Source of the DNA: Terriglobus albidus
GTDB taxonomy: Bacteria; Acidobacteriota; Terriglobia; Terriglobales; Acidobacteriaceae
NCBI RefSeq assembly: GCF_008000815.1
Contig: NZ_CP042806.1
Location: 2,728,001 to 2,792,000 of the forward strand
Length of the DNA: 64,000 bases
Direction of reading: 5' to 3'
The notes below the pieces were generated by a model. That model worked only from the letters and a program-made list of their open reading frames with translations. It had not been told where the DNA came from and did not search any database. This document shows positions 24,427 to 33,686 of the stretch, piece by piece. Position 1 is the first letter of the stretch, and every line of letters starts with the position of its first letter. Both the position numbers and the translations under genes were made by a program.

Positions 24427-27400
24427 ATGAAGGATATCGATCTAGCACGCAGAATTTCAAGGGTGACCTGTGCAAGAACGGCGCTATTGCTTCTTTGGGG
24501 TCTCGTAGCCGTCTTCGGTGGAAGTTGGACCTGGGCGCAGGCGAGCAGCGGAACCATCACGGGGCTGGTCACTGACCCTAAAGGCGACGTCATCCCGGGC
24601 GCTCAGGTCACAGTTACCTCGTCAGCCGGCAACTTCACCACCCAGACGAAAACCAGCAACGAGGGTGTTTATGAGGTGCCCGCTGTCCCTCCCGGTTCCT
24701 ACCTCCTGAAGATTCACTCGCCGGGCTTCAACACAAAAAACATCTCCGGTATCAATGTGAGCGTGGGTGGCATCACCCAGGTTGACGCCAAACTCGATCT
24801 AGGTGCGACGACGGAGGTCGTTACTGTTACCGCTGAGGGCGAACTGCTGAATACCTCTTCGGCAACGCTTCAAACCACAATCGAAAAGGAAGTGCTTACT
24901 GATCTCCCCTTTCCCGAGCGCAATGTTCTCGCCGCCGTCCTCTTTGCTCCCGGCGTAACCGGCGATCCGCAGACGAATGACGGAGTGGGTTCCGAGCTCC
25001 CGAACGCCTATAACGGTCCCATTGCTCCAGGAGCGGGGCTTACCATCGGCGGCAGTCGTCAGGGGATGAACCCTCAGCTTGTCGATGGTTCTGACCTCAC
25101 GCTCGCAGGCTTTCCTCGCACAGGTGTGACTTTTTCGGGAGATGCAATCCAGTCGGTCTCGGTGCAAAGTATCGGTCTTCCGGCGCAGTACGGGCGATCT
25201 GGCGGCGGAGTGATCAATCAGGGCTCTCGCGCGGGTACCTCGAAGTATCACGGGGCGCTACGCTGGCGGCATCGTGACCCTGCCTTTATGATCCCGGCCC
25301 GTGGATCCGGTGGGGCGCCTCCAAATGAGCATCTGAATCTGTTCACCATTGCGGTGGGTGGACCTGTTCCGCTGCCGTTTCACAAGAACAAGACCTTTTT
25401 CTTCTTTGCCTACGAGCCGCTACGGAATACCAGCGCCACATACACCCGCAAGCGCTTCCTGACTCCGGATGAGATCGCTGGGCGGTTCAACAACAGTTTC
25501 GATCTTCTCGACCAGACCATTCTCCGCAACCAGGGATATGCCGCAGCGGTGAACGCTCCTCGAACGGGAGCCGTGGTCTATCAGTTTGCGCGGAACGCGC
25601 AGGGCTTTCCTGTAGGCAATCGTCTTCCTGTGGCTCAGTACCAGCGGGCCGCGAATAACGATATCTCGCAGCAGGCGGCGGCGAATCCGATTACAAAATT
25701 TTTGCTGGCATCGCAGCCGACACCGGATCAATCGACTTCATATGCCCGGTTCTTCTATCCAGACGGACATTACGATCCTGACGGTATGAATGGTTACGGT
25801 GTGCGTGGTGTGACAACGAACGACGACCGATATTCCCTCCGCGTCGATGAGAACCTCACAGCGAAAGACCGCATCTTTGTCCGCTATACCAATGTGCCGG
25901 TTTCAGGAATCCGCTACGACTATAACGGACCTTCGACGCCGGTTCTCAATCAGCCTTCCGAGTCGGTGAATGGATGGAATGTCTCGGCGAACTACGTGCG
26001 TACTGTGAAAGCGACGATGGTGAATGAGTTCCGCGCCACCTATCTGCGCTCCGACGATTCGCTTACGCCGGCACCGGCATCGCTCACCAAGGATTTCAAC
26101 ACGGGGCTGGGGTTACCGCCTTCAATTCGAGGAGAGGGGCTGGCGGGCTTTATCTTCAGCAATAACCTTACGACTCTGGGACAGAGTGTCGGATTCGGAA
26201 AGATTCTCAATGAGACCTATGGTTTCGGTGACGATTATTCGATGCTGATGGGGCGCCACTCTATCAAGTTCGGTGTGGACTATCGGGCGCTGCAGCTAAA
26301 CCGGTACGACGAAACCAATCTTTATGGTGGCAGCTTTACCTGCAACACTGGGCTGACGAACGGAGCGGGCTTTACCGGTTCCTCTTGCGTAGCGGGATAC
26401 ATGCTGGGACTCTTTAATACATTTACGGTGAATACGCCGCACGCCTATTACTACCGCTGGAAGTACGGCGCTGCTTATGTTCAGGATGACTGGCGCATTC
26501 TGCCCAGGCTTACGATCAATGTCGGCCTGCGCTATAACATCGAAACGCCGCGCATGGAGAAGTTCAACTACCAGGGAAGTTTTATTTCGAATGGAACAGG
26601 AACATTGAATGGCGTGGCCACTACCGGTGGCTTTGCATTCTCCGGAACCAACGGTTTACCAACGACGATGTGGCCCATCAACTACAAGGGCCTCGAACCG
26701 CGGCTTGGGCTGGCCTATCAGCCGGCACGCTTTATGACCATGCGCGCCTCCTATGCCATGATGCATACGCCGCTTACTGGACTTGGTAACAATATTGTCC
26801 CTAACCTGACGAGCGGCGCTGCCACGACAGGGACCAACGGGGTCGGCGGCGTTGGCTCCGGTTGGGTCAACCTCATCACCAATCCCATCGCCAACGCCGC
26901 TCCGCCCGCCGCTCCTGTCGTTAGCAACACGTTGCTTGAGTCATGGAATGGTACAAGCTATCTGCCTGCGGTTAATCAGTCCAGCGCTGCTCCCTATGTA
27001 CAACTCTGGTCGGCGTCGTTGCAGTTTCAACTGGGGAAGGGAACTCTTGTAGAGGCGGATTATGTCGGACAAAAGGGGACGCACCTTTATTCGACGCCCG
27101 TCCCTGTGAATGTGCCGAGCATTAACGCAATTACGGCTGCAATCAAAAGCCGGGCGAATCTCATTACTGCCAGCAAAGATCAATACGGCAACACCTCGAC
27201 CGCATTGCAACGAATGAAGCCGTACCCACAGTTCTTTCAGAACTCGATTTACACGGCGTACGACCGAAATGCCGGATCGAACTACAACGCACTCTATCTT
27301 TCCGGCAGGCAGCAGATGAAATTCGGTCTCAGCCTCTTCGCCAGTTTCTCCTGGTCGAAATCGCTGGATGATGCCTCAAGCGGTCAGGGCGGGCCGGGGG

Positions 27401-28194
27401 ATACCCAGATCGACGCTTACGGATACCTCTACCCGCAGGGCTACACCACCGCGGGTGACTACTCACTCTCGGCCTTCGATGTGCCGGTGCATCTCTCCAT
27501 CGGTGAAGTTTGGAATCTTCCTTTTGGCAGAGGGAAGACCTTCTTCAGTAATTCCTCGCGCTGGCTGGATGCCGTGATTGGTGGCTGGAATCTCTCCACC
27601 ACCACCTCGATGCAATCCGGCTATCCGCTGTCGATTGTTGCCGGCGTCAATGGCAGAAGCGCCGGTTTTTTCTGCTCGACTTCGCGTCCGTTTGTCCCCG
27701 GTGCCTCCAATAATCCCACGCCATGCGATTATGGCAACGCTCTCACCGATGTGTCGGTGCGTCCCAATCGGGTTCCTGGAGTTCCACTCATCAAGCCTGA
27801 TTGGAAGCGTGATCCTCTCGGAACAACCATTGGCGGCGGCATCCTGAATCCGAACGCGTTTTCTATGCCAGGGTCTTTAGACAACCCTGCATTTGGAAAC
27901 GTTCCCCGGACGATGGGAGATGCGCGGAATCCCCGCAGCATCATCTCCAATGCCACGCTTAGGAAGCGGTTCGACCTCTCTGAATCACGTGTGAAGCTTG
28001 AGCTTTGGACGGACGTGATCAACGTCATGAATCACACCAACTACTACCTTCTGAATAACAGTCCGGCTATCCACGGAGCGTTCTCTACGATTCGATCCGA
28101 TGGAACGTTCGCACAGAACGCTTCCTTCGGTCTGGCGAATGCGCAGGCTCCGGGAATGCGGCAGTTCAATCTGGGGATAGCTCTCACGTTCTGA
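24427..28194 (+). CDS. TonB-dependent receptor, Oar-like, with carboxypeptidase-regulatory-like domain
   Basis: A 1255-residue outer-membrane receptor. The long leader ends about residue 38 (WTWAQA), then a CarboxypepD_reg domain at 43-125 (ITGLVTDPKGDVIPGAQVTVTS). The plug at about 130-270 carries LPFPERNVLAAVLFAPGV and GGSRQGMNPQLVDGSDLTLAG, and the barrel ends in MRQFNLGIALTF. GAGG sits six bases before the ATG. It follows the tandem GH-A pair by 222 bases on the same strand, so import of their products is the likely job. The 3' side is closed by the 115-base hairpin element at 28203. Confidence 0.92.
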   Translation: MKDIDLARRISRVTCARTALLLLWGLVAVFGGSWTWAQASSGTITGLVTDPKGDVIPGAQVTVTSSAGNFTTQTKTSNEGVYEVPAVPPGSYLLKIHSPGFNTKNISGINVSVGGITQVDAKLDLGATTEVVTVTAEGELLNTSSATLQTTIEKEVLTDLPFPERNVLAAVLFAPGVTGDPQTNDGVGSELPNAYNGPIAPGAGLTIGGSRQGMNPQLVDGSDLTLAGFPRTGVTFSGDAIQSVSVQSIGLPAQYGRSGGGVINQGSRAGTSKYHGALRWRHRDPAFMIPARGSGGAPPNEHLNLFTIAVGGPVPLPFHKNKTFFFFAYEPLRNTSATYTRKRFLTPDEIAGRFNNSFDLLDQTILRNQGYAAAVNAPRTGAVVYQFARNAQGFPVGNRLPVAQYQRAANNDISQQAAANPITKFLLASQPTPDQSTSYARFFYPDGHYDPDGMNGYGVRGVTTNDDRYSLRVDENLTAKDRIFVRYTNVPVSGIRYDYNGPSTPVLNQPSESVNGWNVSANYVRTVKATMVNEFRATYLRSDDSLTPAPASLTKDFNTGLGLPPSIRGEGLAGFIFSNNLTTLGQSVGFGKILNETYGFGDDYSMLMGRHSIKFGVDYRALQLNRYDETNLYGGSFTCNTGLTNGAGFTGSSCVAGYMLGLFNTFTVNTPHAYYYRWKYGAAYVQDDWRILPRLTINVGLRYNIETPRMEKFNYQGSFISNGTGTLNGVATTGGFAFSGTNGLPTTMWPINYKGLEPRLGLAYQPARFMTMRASYAMMHTPLTGLGNNIVPNLTSGAATTGTNGVGGVGSGWVNLITNPIANAAPPAAPVVSNTLLESWNGTSYLPAVNQSSAAPYVQLWSASLQFQLGKGTLVEADYVGQKGTHLYSTPVPVNVPSINAITAAIKSRANLITASKDQYGNTSTALQRMKPYPQFFQNSIYTAYDRNAGSNYNALYLSGRQQMKFGLSLFASFSWSKSLDDASSGQGGPGDTQIDAYGYLYPQGYTTAGDYSLSAFDVPVHLSIGEVWNLPFGRGKTFFSNSSRWLDAVIGGWNLSTTTSMQSGYPLSIVAGVNGRSAGFFCSTSRPFVPGASNNPTPCDYGNALTDVSVRPNRVPGVPLIKPDWKRDPLGTTIGGGILNPNAFSMPGSLDNPAFGNVPRTMGDARNPRSIISNATLRKRFDLSESRVKLELWTDVINVMNHTNYYLLNNSPAIHGAFSTIRSDGTFAQNASFGLANAQAPGMRQFNLGIALTF

Positions 28195-28202
28195 TGAGGC
28201 AG

Positions 28203-28317
28203 TAGAGCATTTCTCCTGTAGGTGTAGTGCAGGGCTTTTGCATCTATGGGCGTTTTCCTCAATGAAAACGCCGCTGCACTCCCCTTTCAGGATCCCAGCA
28301 ACAGGAGAAATGCTCTA
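28203..28317. repeat. 115-base TA-bounded hairpin element, copy 1 (MITE-like)
   Basis: Terminal inverted repeats GAGCATTTCTCCTGT and ACAGGAGAAATGCTC are flanked by TA on both sides. The interior pairs AGTGCAG with CTGCACT, and GGCGTTTTC with GAAAACGCC at the tip, so nearly the whole element folds on itself. Its reverse complement aligns end to end with 47152-47266. It has no coding capacity. A TA target, internal self-complementarity and full-length copies suggest a non-autonomous element mobilised by an IS630/Tc1-type transposase encoded elsewhere. Here it lies between convergent genes and may also serve as a terminator. Confidence 0.75.
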
Positions 28318-28329
28318 AAGACGATGCCT

Positions 28330-29373
28330 TCACATCGAGGGTATCGTCTTTATTTCGCCCTTCCGTTTGCATCCGCAGGACTCCCGAATGACAAGCGAGG
28401 CCGGGATCTTGATACGAACACGAGATGGCTTTGTCTTCTGCTCAATCTGCTCCAGCAGCCGGAGAGTCGCCTGCTCGGCCATGGCTTCGATCGGCTGTTG
28501 TACTGCACTCAGGCGCGGGCGAATGGCCCGCGAGAGCGGGATATCGCCATAAGAGAAAAATGCCAGATCGCGTGGTATGGAGATACGCAGCTCTTCGAAA
28601 GCCTCCAGGAAGAGCACCGAGGTATCTCCGTTGAGAGGAAAGAGAGCTTCGATAGGCCGTTTGCCGCTTCTCAGTGTCTTGCAGATCTGTATCGCAGAGG
28701 CGGCATCGTCGCAGCGGATGTAGGGAAGAGCCGGCAGACCTGCAGCATGCATGGCATCCTGATAACCGAGGATGCGCTCCTGGATTGGTCTGATCTGGGC
28801 ATCGATACCGGTGATCGCAATTCGCTTGTACCCATGTTGCAGCAGGTGTGAGACGGCTTCGCGGGCAGCTGTCCGATCGTCGACGGTGACGAAGTCTACA
28901 CCGGCGCCTCGCAGTGGCCGGTCGATCGCAACCGTCGGAATCCCCCCCATCTTCTCCAGCGGAATGGTGCTGCCTGGAGAGGATGCAAGAAGCAGTCCAT
29001 CGACATGATGATCGTGCATCCGCTCAATCAGTTCGAGGTCGCTGCTGGGATCGTCGTTGGTTGCAGCGATCCACACAAGATAGCCTCGCGCGTGAGCCGC
29101 CTGTTGCACGCAATGCGCGATCAGCGAGAAGAACGGATTGGCAAGGTTGGGAAGGATCAACCCAATCACCTTGGACGGTTGGCCCATCAGCACGCGTGCC
29201 GCGTAGTTTGGCCGATATCCAAGGCGATCGATCGCAGCCTTCACCTTACGTGCGGTTGCGGCTGAGATATTCGGATTGCCATGCAGATAGCGTGACACCG
29301 TCATGGTGGCAACACCTGCTGCTTTGGCGACGTCGGCGAGGGTCACGCGACCCATGGGGCGAGAGACGGACAC
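28330..29373 (-). CDS. LacI-family transcriptional repressor
   Basis: A 347-residue regulator with a LacI helix-turn-helix at residues 10-30 (VTLADVAKAAGVATMTVSRYL), a hinge helix (AARVLMGQPS), then a periplasmic-binding-protein-like sugar domain, ending in the RESCGC tail. It opens divergently from the eight-gene glycan run, with an operator-like palindrome overlapping that run's promoter, so it very likely represses it until an imported sugar or intermediate binds. The start is GTG with a strong GGAGG five bases upstream; an in-frame ATG six codons later is the alternative. The ligand is unknown but should derive from a uronate-containing glycan. Confidence 0.9.
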   Translation of the reverse strand: MSVSRPMGRVTLADVAKAAGVATMTVSRYLHGNPNISAATARKVKAAIDRLGYRPNYAARVLMGQPSKVIGLILPNLANPFFSLIAHCVQQAAHARGYLVWIAATNDDPSSDLELIERMHDHHVDGLLLASSPGSTIPLEKMGGIPTVAIDRPLRGAGVDFVTVDDRTAAREAVSHLLQHGYKRIAITGIDAQIRPIQERILGYQDAMHAAGLPALPYIRCDDAASAIQICKTLRSGKRPIEALFPLNGDTSVLFLEAFEELRISIPRDLAFFSYGDIPLSRAIRPRLSAVQQPIEAMAEQATLRLLEQIEQKTKPSRVRIKIPASLVIRESCGCKRKGEIKTIPSM

Positions 29374-29431
29374 AGAGCCTCCATCATAGCCGCCGATCGG
29401 GGAAGATGGGCATCTTTTTATGATTCCAGCG

Positions 29432-29461
29432 TTGACAAGCCGGAGAAGCGATAACTAGATT
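29432..29461 (+). promoter_or_regulatory. Promoter of the eight-gene glycan operon
   Basis: TTGACA (full consensus) at 29432-29437, an 18-base spacer and TAGATT at 29456-29461. Transcription should begin near 29468, inside the palindrome, and run into the oxidoreductase start at 29544. Confidence 0.6.
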
Positions 29462-29476
29462 GTTAGCGCTCCCAAT
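29459..29476. promoter_or_regulatory. LacI-type operator over the -10 and start of the glycan operon
   Basis: attgttagcgctcccaat pairs at 14 of 18 positions: outer ATTG/CAAT and central AGCGCT, with the CG centre typical for LacI regulators. It overlaps the -10 box and presumed start point, the textbook place for repression, and lies 86 bases from the lacI-type gene. Confidence 0.6.
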
Positions 29477-29543
29477 AAGGGAGAATTGTGCGCTGGGTGG
29501 GTCTACATCCGGGTATGCGTTACCTGACTCAATGAGGGAGACA

Positions 29544-30710
29544 ATGGCGGAACGAATTGGAATCATCATGAACGGTGTGACCGGGCGCATGGGGTTGAAC
29601 CAGCACCTGGTGCGGTCGATCCTGCAACTTCGTGCTGAGGGCGGAGTTCTGCTCTCTGACGGCAGACGTCTCATGCCAGATCCGATTCTCGTCGGGCGCA
29701 ACCCACAGAAGCTAGAAGCGATCAGCAGGCAGCACGGAGGTCTCCGCTGGAGTACGGATCTCGATGCCTGCCTGGCGAACCCGGAGGACGCGATCTACTT
29801 CGATTCCGGTCTGACAGGAATGCGTGAGACCGGCGTACTGCGGGCGATCGAGCACGGAAAACATGTCTACTGCGAAAAGCCGTTATCGACGACTGCTGAC
29901 AGCGCCGCACGTCTTGCCGCGGCTGCCGATGCCGCCGAGGTCCGTCATGGCGTTGTGCAGGATAAGCTCTTCCTCCCCGGCATCCGGAAGCTGCGCCGCC
30001 TGGTGAACTCAGGCTACTTCGGCCGCATCCTGTCTATTCGAGGAGAGTTCGGTTATTGGGTTTTCGAGGGCGATTGGGGACTCCCGGCGCAGCGGCCTTC
30101 CTGGAACTACCGTAAGGAAGAGGATGGAGGCATCATCCTCGATATGTTCGCGCACTGGCGGTACGTGCTTGACCATACCTTTGCACCGGTAGAAGCGGTC
30201 TCCTGTCTAGGAGCAACGCACATTCCAACTCGCGTGGATGAGGCGGGGAAGACCTACGACTGCACGGCAGACGATGCCGCCTATGGAACTTTTCTATTGA
30301 AGGGTGGCATCATCGCGCAGTTCAACTCTTCATGGACAACCCGCGTCTACCGCGACGAACTGCTTACCATACATGTCGATGGCACAGAGGCAAGCGCGAT
30401 TGCCGGCCTGCGCGAGTGCCGCGTGCAGCATCGTGTGAACACGCCGCGTCCGGTCTGGAATCCCGATATCGCCAACCCTATCTCCTTCCGCGACAGTTGG
30501 ACAGACGTGCCCGACAACATGGAGTTCGGCAATGCCTTCAAGGTGCAGTGGGAGATGTATCTGAAGGCCGTTGCCGAAGGTAAGCCCTTCCCGCACGACT
30601 TCTGGGACGGGGCACGTGGTGTGCAACTGGCGGAGCTGGCGTTGCAGTCATGGGAAGAGAAACGGTGGATGCAGGTGCCGCCGATTGCTCCCATAAAGGC
30701 GGCGCACTAG
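29544..30710 (+). CDS. Gfo/Idh/MocA-family oxidoreductase
   Basis: A 388-residue cytosolic sugar dehydrogenase. Starts MAERIGIIMNGVTGRMG with a variant glycine-rich nucleotide loop, then DSGLTGMRE, the EKP motif (HVYCEKPLSTT), and a GGIILDMFAHWRYVLD block in the C-terminal dehydrogenase domain. GAGGGAG before the ATG at 29544 decides the start. As first gene of the run, it probably oxidises a hydroxyl of the imported sugar or reduces a keto-sugar; pairs with the following TIM-barrel protein, as in many inositol and keto-glycoside pathways. The final A of its stop context (TAG) overlaps the next GTG by one base. Confidence 0.88.
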   Translation: MAERIGIIMNGVTGRMGLNQHLVRSILQLRAEGGVLLSDGRRLMPDPILVGRNPQKLEAISRQHGGLRWSTDLDACLANPEDAIYFDSGLTGMRETGVLRAIEHGKHVYCEKPLSTTADSAARLAAAADAAEVRHGVVQDKLFLPGIRKLRRLVNSGYFGRILSIRGEFGYWVFEGDWGLPAQRPSWNYRKEEDGGIILDMFAHWRYVLDHTFAPVEAVSCLGATHIPTRVDEAGKTYDCTADDAAYGTFLLKGGIIAQFNSSWTTRVYRDELLTIHVDGTEASAIAGLRECRVQHRVNTPRPVWNPDIANPISFRDSWTDVPDNMEFGNAFKVQWEMYLKAVAEGKPFPHDFWDGARGVQLAELALQSWEEKRWMQVPPIAPIKAAH

Positions 30711-31522
30711 TGGCAGAGCTCTCACGGTTGTCGCTCAACCAGATCACGACTCCGGCGTGGAACGTCGGAGCGGCGGTAGAGGCCTGCGTGCGGCATAGCG
30801 TGCCTGGCGTCTCTTTGTGGCGGCATAAGATAAGTGAGTTCGGCCTGAAGCAAAGCGTGCAGTCCGTACGAGATGCCGGCCTGCATGTATCGAGCGTCTG
30901 CCGAGGCGGCATGTTTCCTGCCCCTGATGCAATCGAGCGCCGCGCAAAAATCGAAGATAATTTCCGTGCCATTGATGAAGCCGCCGCGCTTAATGCCGAT
31001 GTCCTTGTCTTCGTCGTAGGCGGTGCGGCTCCGGTAGGGATTGCCGCAGCAAGAGAGATGGTGCGCGACGGTATTGCCGCGCTCGTTCCGTATGCGGAGC
31101 AGGCAGGTGTGAGGCTCGGGCTCGAACCCTTGCATCCCATGTTTGCCGGTGACCGTTCTGTGCTGACCACCGTGGATGAGGCCCTGGATCTGGCAGCTCC
31201 GTATGCCGAAGACCGTGTCGGCGTGGTGCTCGATGTCTTTCATATCTGGTGGCACCCCAATGTCCTGCAGCAGATTGCCGCAGCTTCCCGCAGGATTATG
31301 GGATTTCACGTTTCGGACTGGCCTGTGCCGTTACCCGATACCCTGCTGGGACGATGCATGATGGGTGACGGCATCATTGATCTCCGCACGCTGCGTACCG
31401 CGGTTGACGCCGCTGGATACAGCGGACCGATCGAAGTCGAGATCTTCAATCAGGCGATCTGGGATGAAGATCCGGATGCCGTTCTGACAAGGACAAAACA
31501 GCGATTTCTGGAATTGGTGTAG
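30710..31522 (+). CDS. Sugar phosphate isomerase/epimerase-like TIM-barrel protein (AP_endonuc_2 fold)
   Basis: A 270-residue protein of the xylose-isomerase-like TIM-barrel superfamily. The metal-site pattern is present: GLEPLHP (Glu), VGVVLDVFHIWWHP (Asp and His), GFHVSDWP (His), and EVEIFN (Glu) near the end. Members isomerise, epimerise or dehydrate keto-sugars and inosose. Start GTG at 30710 overlaps the preceding stop codon; residues predicted upstream of it overlap the preceding gene and do not match the fold. With the preceding oxidoreductase it forms the common oxidise-then-isomerise pair. Confidence 0.86.
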   Translation: MAELSRLSLNQITTPAWNVGAAVEACVRHSVPGVSLWRHKISEFGLKQSVQSVRDAGLHVSSVCRGGMFPAPDAIERRAKIEDNFRAIDEAAALNADVLVFVVGGAAPVGIAAAREMVRDGIAALVPYAEQAGVRLGLEPLHPMFAGDRSVLTTVDEALDLAAPYAEDRVGVVLDVFHIWWHPNVLQQIAAASRRIMGFHVSDWPVPLPDTLLGRCMMGDGIIDLRTLRTAVDAAGYSGPIEVEIFNQAIWDEDPDAVLTRTKQRFLELV

Positions 31523-31531
31523 AGGCACAAC

Positions 31532-32899
31532 ATGCAGATCCATTCATCCATTCGCGCGACAGACCTCAAGGCAAAGGCTCTCACCACGGCAGAGCTTGCG
31601 GCCAACAAGACACAGGCGCTGCTGCGCCGCTGGAAGAGCGAAGATGGTGCGCCTGTCATTACCGTCAATGGGAAGTACACATCGCGCAGTTGGACAAACT
31701 GGACACACGGCTTTCTCTTCGGAAACGCATTGCTTGCTTTCGAGATCGGTGGAGACGCGAGTCTCGTCGGCCTGGCTCGCGAGCATATCCGGCATGAGAT
31801 GCCGGTTCATCTCACCCACACCGGCGTCCACGATCACGGGTTCAACTGCGTCTCTACCTACGGAAACCTCCGCCGCCTGATACGCTCCAACCGCATTGCG
31901 GATGACAGTGGCGATCTGGCGGCCTGCGAGATGGCCTTGAAGGTCAGCGGGGCGGTTCAGGCCAATCGCTGGACGCAGCTCTCGAACGACGCCGGCTACA
32001 TCTACTCCTTCAATGGAAGCCATTCGCTCTTTGTCGATACTTTCCGTACCTTGCGTATCTGCGGACTCTCTCATGTGCTCGGTCACTTGCTGTCGGGGGA
32101 ACAAGACAAGCGCATCGATCTTCTCGATCGCATGACGACGCACGCGCGAACATCGGCGCGCTACAACATCTATTACGGCGAACAGCGCGATTCCTATGAC
32201 CTTCCCGAAGATCGCGGCCGTACGGTTCATGAAGCGATCTTCAACCCGGCCAGCGGGGCCTTTCGTTGTCCTTCTACGCAACAAGGGTATTCTCCGTTCA
32301 CAACGTGGACTCGTGGCCTTGCCTGGGCCATGCTGGGAACTACGGAGCAGATTGAGTTTCTTGAGTCGTTGCCTGAAGACCAGTGGAAGAATCACAGCGC
32401 GTATCAGGAGACGCTTGATGCGCTTTACAAGGCGGCACATGCTACCTGCGACTTCTACATAGGCTGTGCTACGGCGCGTGACGGAATCTGCTATTGGGAC
32501 ACCGGTGCTCCCGGACTTGCGTCCTTTCTTGAGTGGAGGGACCGCGACGCCGAGCCGCAAAACCGGTTTGAGCCGGTCGATGCCTCGGCGAGTGCTATCG
32601 CCGCGCAGGGTCTGTTGCGTCTTGGTCATCTTCTCGGAGAGGCAGGAGTCCACTACACCTCTGCAGGACTGACCGTCGCTCAGACGCTTTTTGAGCCGCG
32701 CTATCTTTCCGGCTCCGCGGAACATGAGGGCTTACTGCTGCATAGCATCTATCACCGCCCCAATGGCTGGGATCATGTACCCGTGCCTGGACTGGCGCCG
32801 CATGGCGAGTCCAGTATGTGGGGAGATTACCACCTGCTGGAGCTGGCCCTTCTGATTACACGCATCGCCGACGGAAGCTACTACACCTTTTTCGAGTAA
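31532..32899 (+). CDS. Unsaturated glucuronyl hydrolase-like, GH88
   Basis: A 455-residue cytosolic (no signal peptide) enzyme of the (alpha/alpha)6-barrel GH88 family, which hydrates 4,5-unsaturated uronates released by lyases. Seen: THTGVHDHGFN (the HDxGF catalytic block, around residue 92), a second Asp in SLFVDTFRTLR, TQQGYSPFTTWTRGLAWAMLG, DASASAIAAQGLLRL, and the family ending HxxPNGWDHVPVPGLAPHGESSMWGDYHLLE. It points to an imported unsaturated uronide, hydrolysed in the cytosol to a keto-deoxyuronate that the neighbouring SDR and oxidoreductase could handle. The gene sits 9 bases after the isomerase-like gene and 2 bases before the SDR. Confidence 0.85.
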   Translation: MQIHSSIRATDLKAKALTTAELAANKTQALLRRWKSEDGAPVITVNGKYTSRSWTNWTHGFLFGNALLAFEIGGDASLVGLAREHIRHEMPVHLTHTGVHDHGFNCVSTYGNLRRLIRSNRIADDSGDLAACEMALKVSGAVQANRWTQLSNDAGYIYSFNGSHSLFVDTFRTLRICGLSHVLGHLLSGEQDKRIDLLDRMTTHARTSARYNIYYGEQRDSYDLPEDRGRTVHEAIFNPASGAFRCPSTQQGYSPFTTWTRGLAWAMLGTTEQIEFLESLPEDQWKNHSAYQETLDALYKAAHATCDFYIGCATARDGICYWDTGAPGLASFLEWRDRDAEPQNRFEPVDASASAIAAQGLLRLGHLLGEAGVHYTSAGLTVAQTLFEPRYLSGSAEHEGLLLHSIYHRPNGWDHVPVPGLAPHGESSMWGDYHLLELALLITRIADGSYYTFFE

Positions 32900-32901
32900 C
32901 C

Positions 32902-33675
32902 ATGACGACACGGAACGTTGCACTCATCACTGGGGGAACACGGGGTATCGGCGCAGGGATCGCAGAACGCCTCGCCTCCGACGGCTTTGATCTGATGCTG
33001 ACAGGCCGGCGCAGCGAGGAAGAGGTTGACCCATTCCTGATGTCGCTGGAGCAGCGGGGGGCAACCGTCCGTTACCTTCGCGCGGATGTCTCATCTCGCG
33101 ATGATCGCGAGGCGCTGCTCAACGCCACGGAAGAGGCATTCGGCCGCCTGGATGTTTTGGTGAATAACGCCGGGATGGCGCCGCGCCGCCGTGCCGATAT
33201 CCTCGAAGCTGATGAAGCAAGCTTTGAGGAGCTGATCCGCACGAATCTGCAGGGCCCGTACTTCCTTACGCAATCTGCGGCTCAGTGGATGATTCGGCAG
33301 CAAGCCGAGAGCAGGGTACACCGCGCGATCATCCATGTGGGTTCCGTCTCCGCAGAGGTTGTCAGCGTCAACCGCGGTGACTATTGCATCTCGAAGGCGG
33401 GCATCGCGATGGCGAGCCGTTTATGGGCAGTTCGCCTTGCAGAGTATGGCATCTCAGTTTACGAGGTCCGGCCAGGCATCATCGCAACCGACATGACCAG
33501 TGCCGTGAAAGAAAAATACGACCGTCTCATCCAGGAAGGTCTTCTGCTTGAGGCACGTTGGGGAACTCCTGAAGACGTCGGACGAGCTGTGAGTGTGCTC
33601 GCCCGCGGTGAGATCCCCTATGCAACTGGTTCTGTTCTGCATCTGGATGGTGGACTGACTGTACCGCGGTTATAG
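32902..33675 (+). CDS. SDR-family oxidoreductase (3-ketoacyl-reductase-like)
   Basis: A 257-residue complete classical SDR. TGGTRGIG at residues 10-17, NNAG, catalytic Ser in HVGSVSAE, and YCISK for the Tyr/Lys pair, then PGIIATDM and the closing YATGSVLHLDGGL. It could be a keto-deoxyuronate reductase in the lyase pathway, as several DEH reductases are SDRs with this layout; this is inference. ATG at 32902 is 2 bases after the preceding stop. A weak ribosome site suggests coupling with GH88. Confidence 0.88.
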   Translation: MTTRNVALITGGTRGIGAGIAERLASDGFDLMLTGRRSEEEVDPFLMSLEQRGATVRYLRADVSSRDDREALLNATEEAFGRLDVLVNNAGMAPRRRADILEADEASFEELIRTNLQGPYFLTQSAAQWMIRQQAESRVHRAIIHVGSVSAEVVSVNRGDYCISKAGIAMASRLWAVRLAEYGISVYEVRPGIIATDMTSAVKEKYDRLIQEGLLLEARWGTPEDVGRAVSVLARGEIPYATGSVLHLDGGLTVPRL

Positions 33676-33686
33676 GAGCGTGTGGA

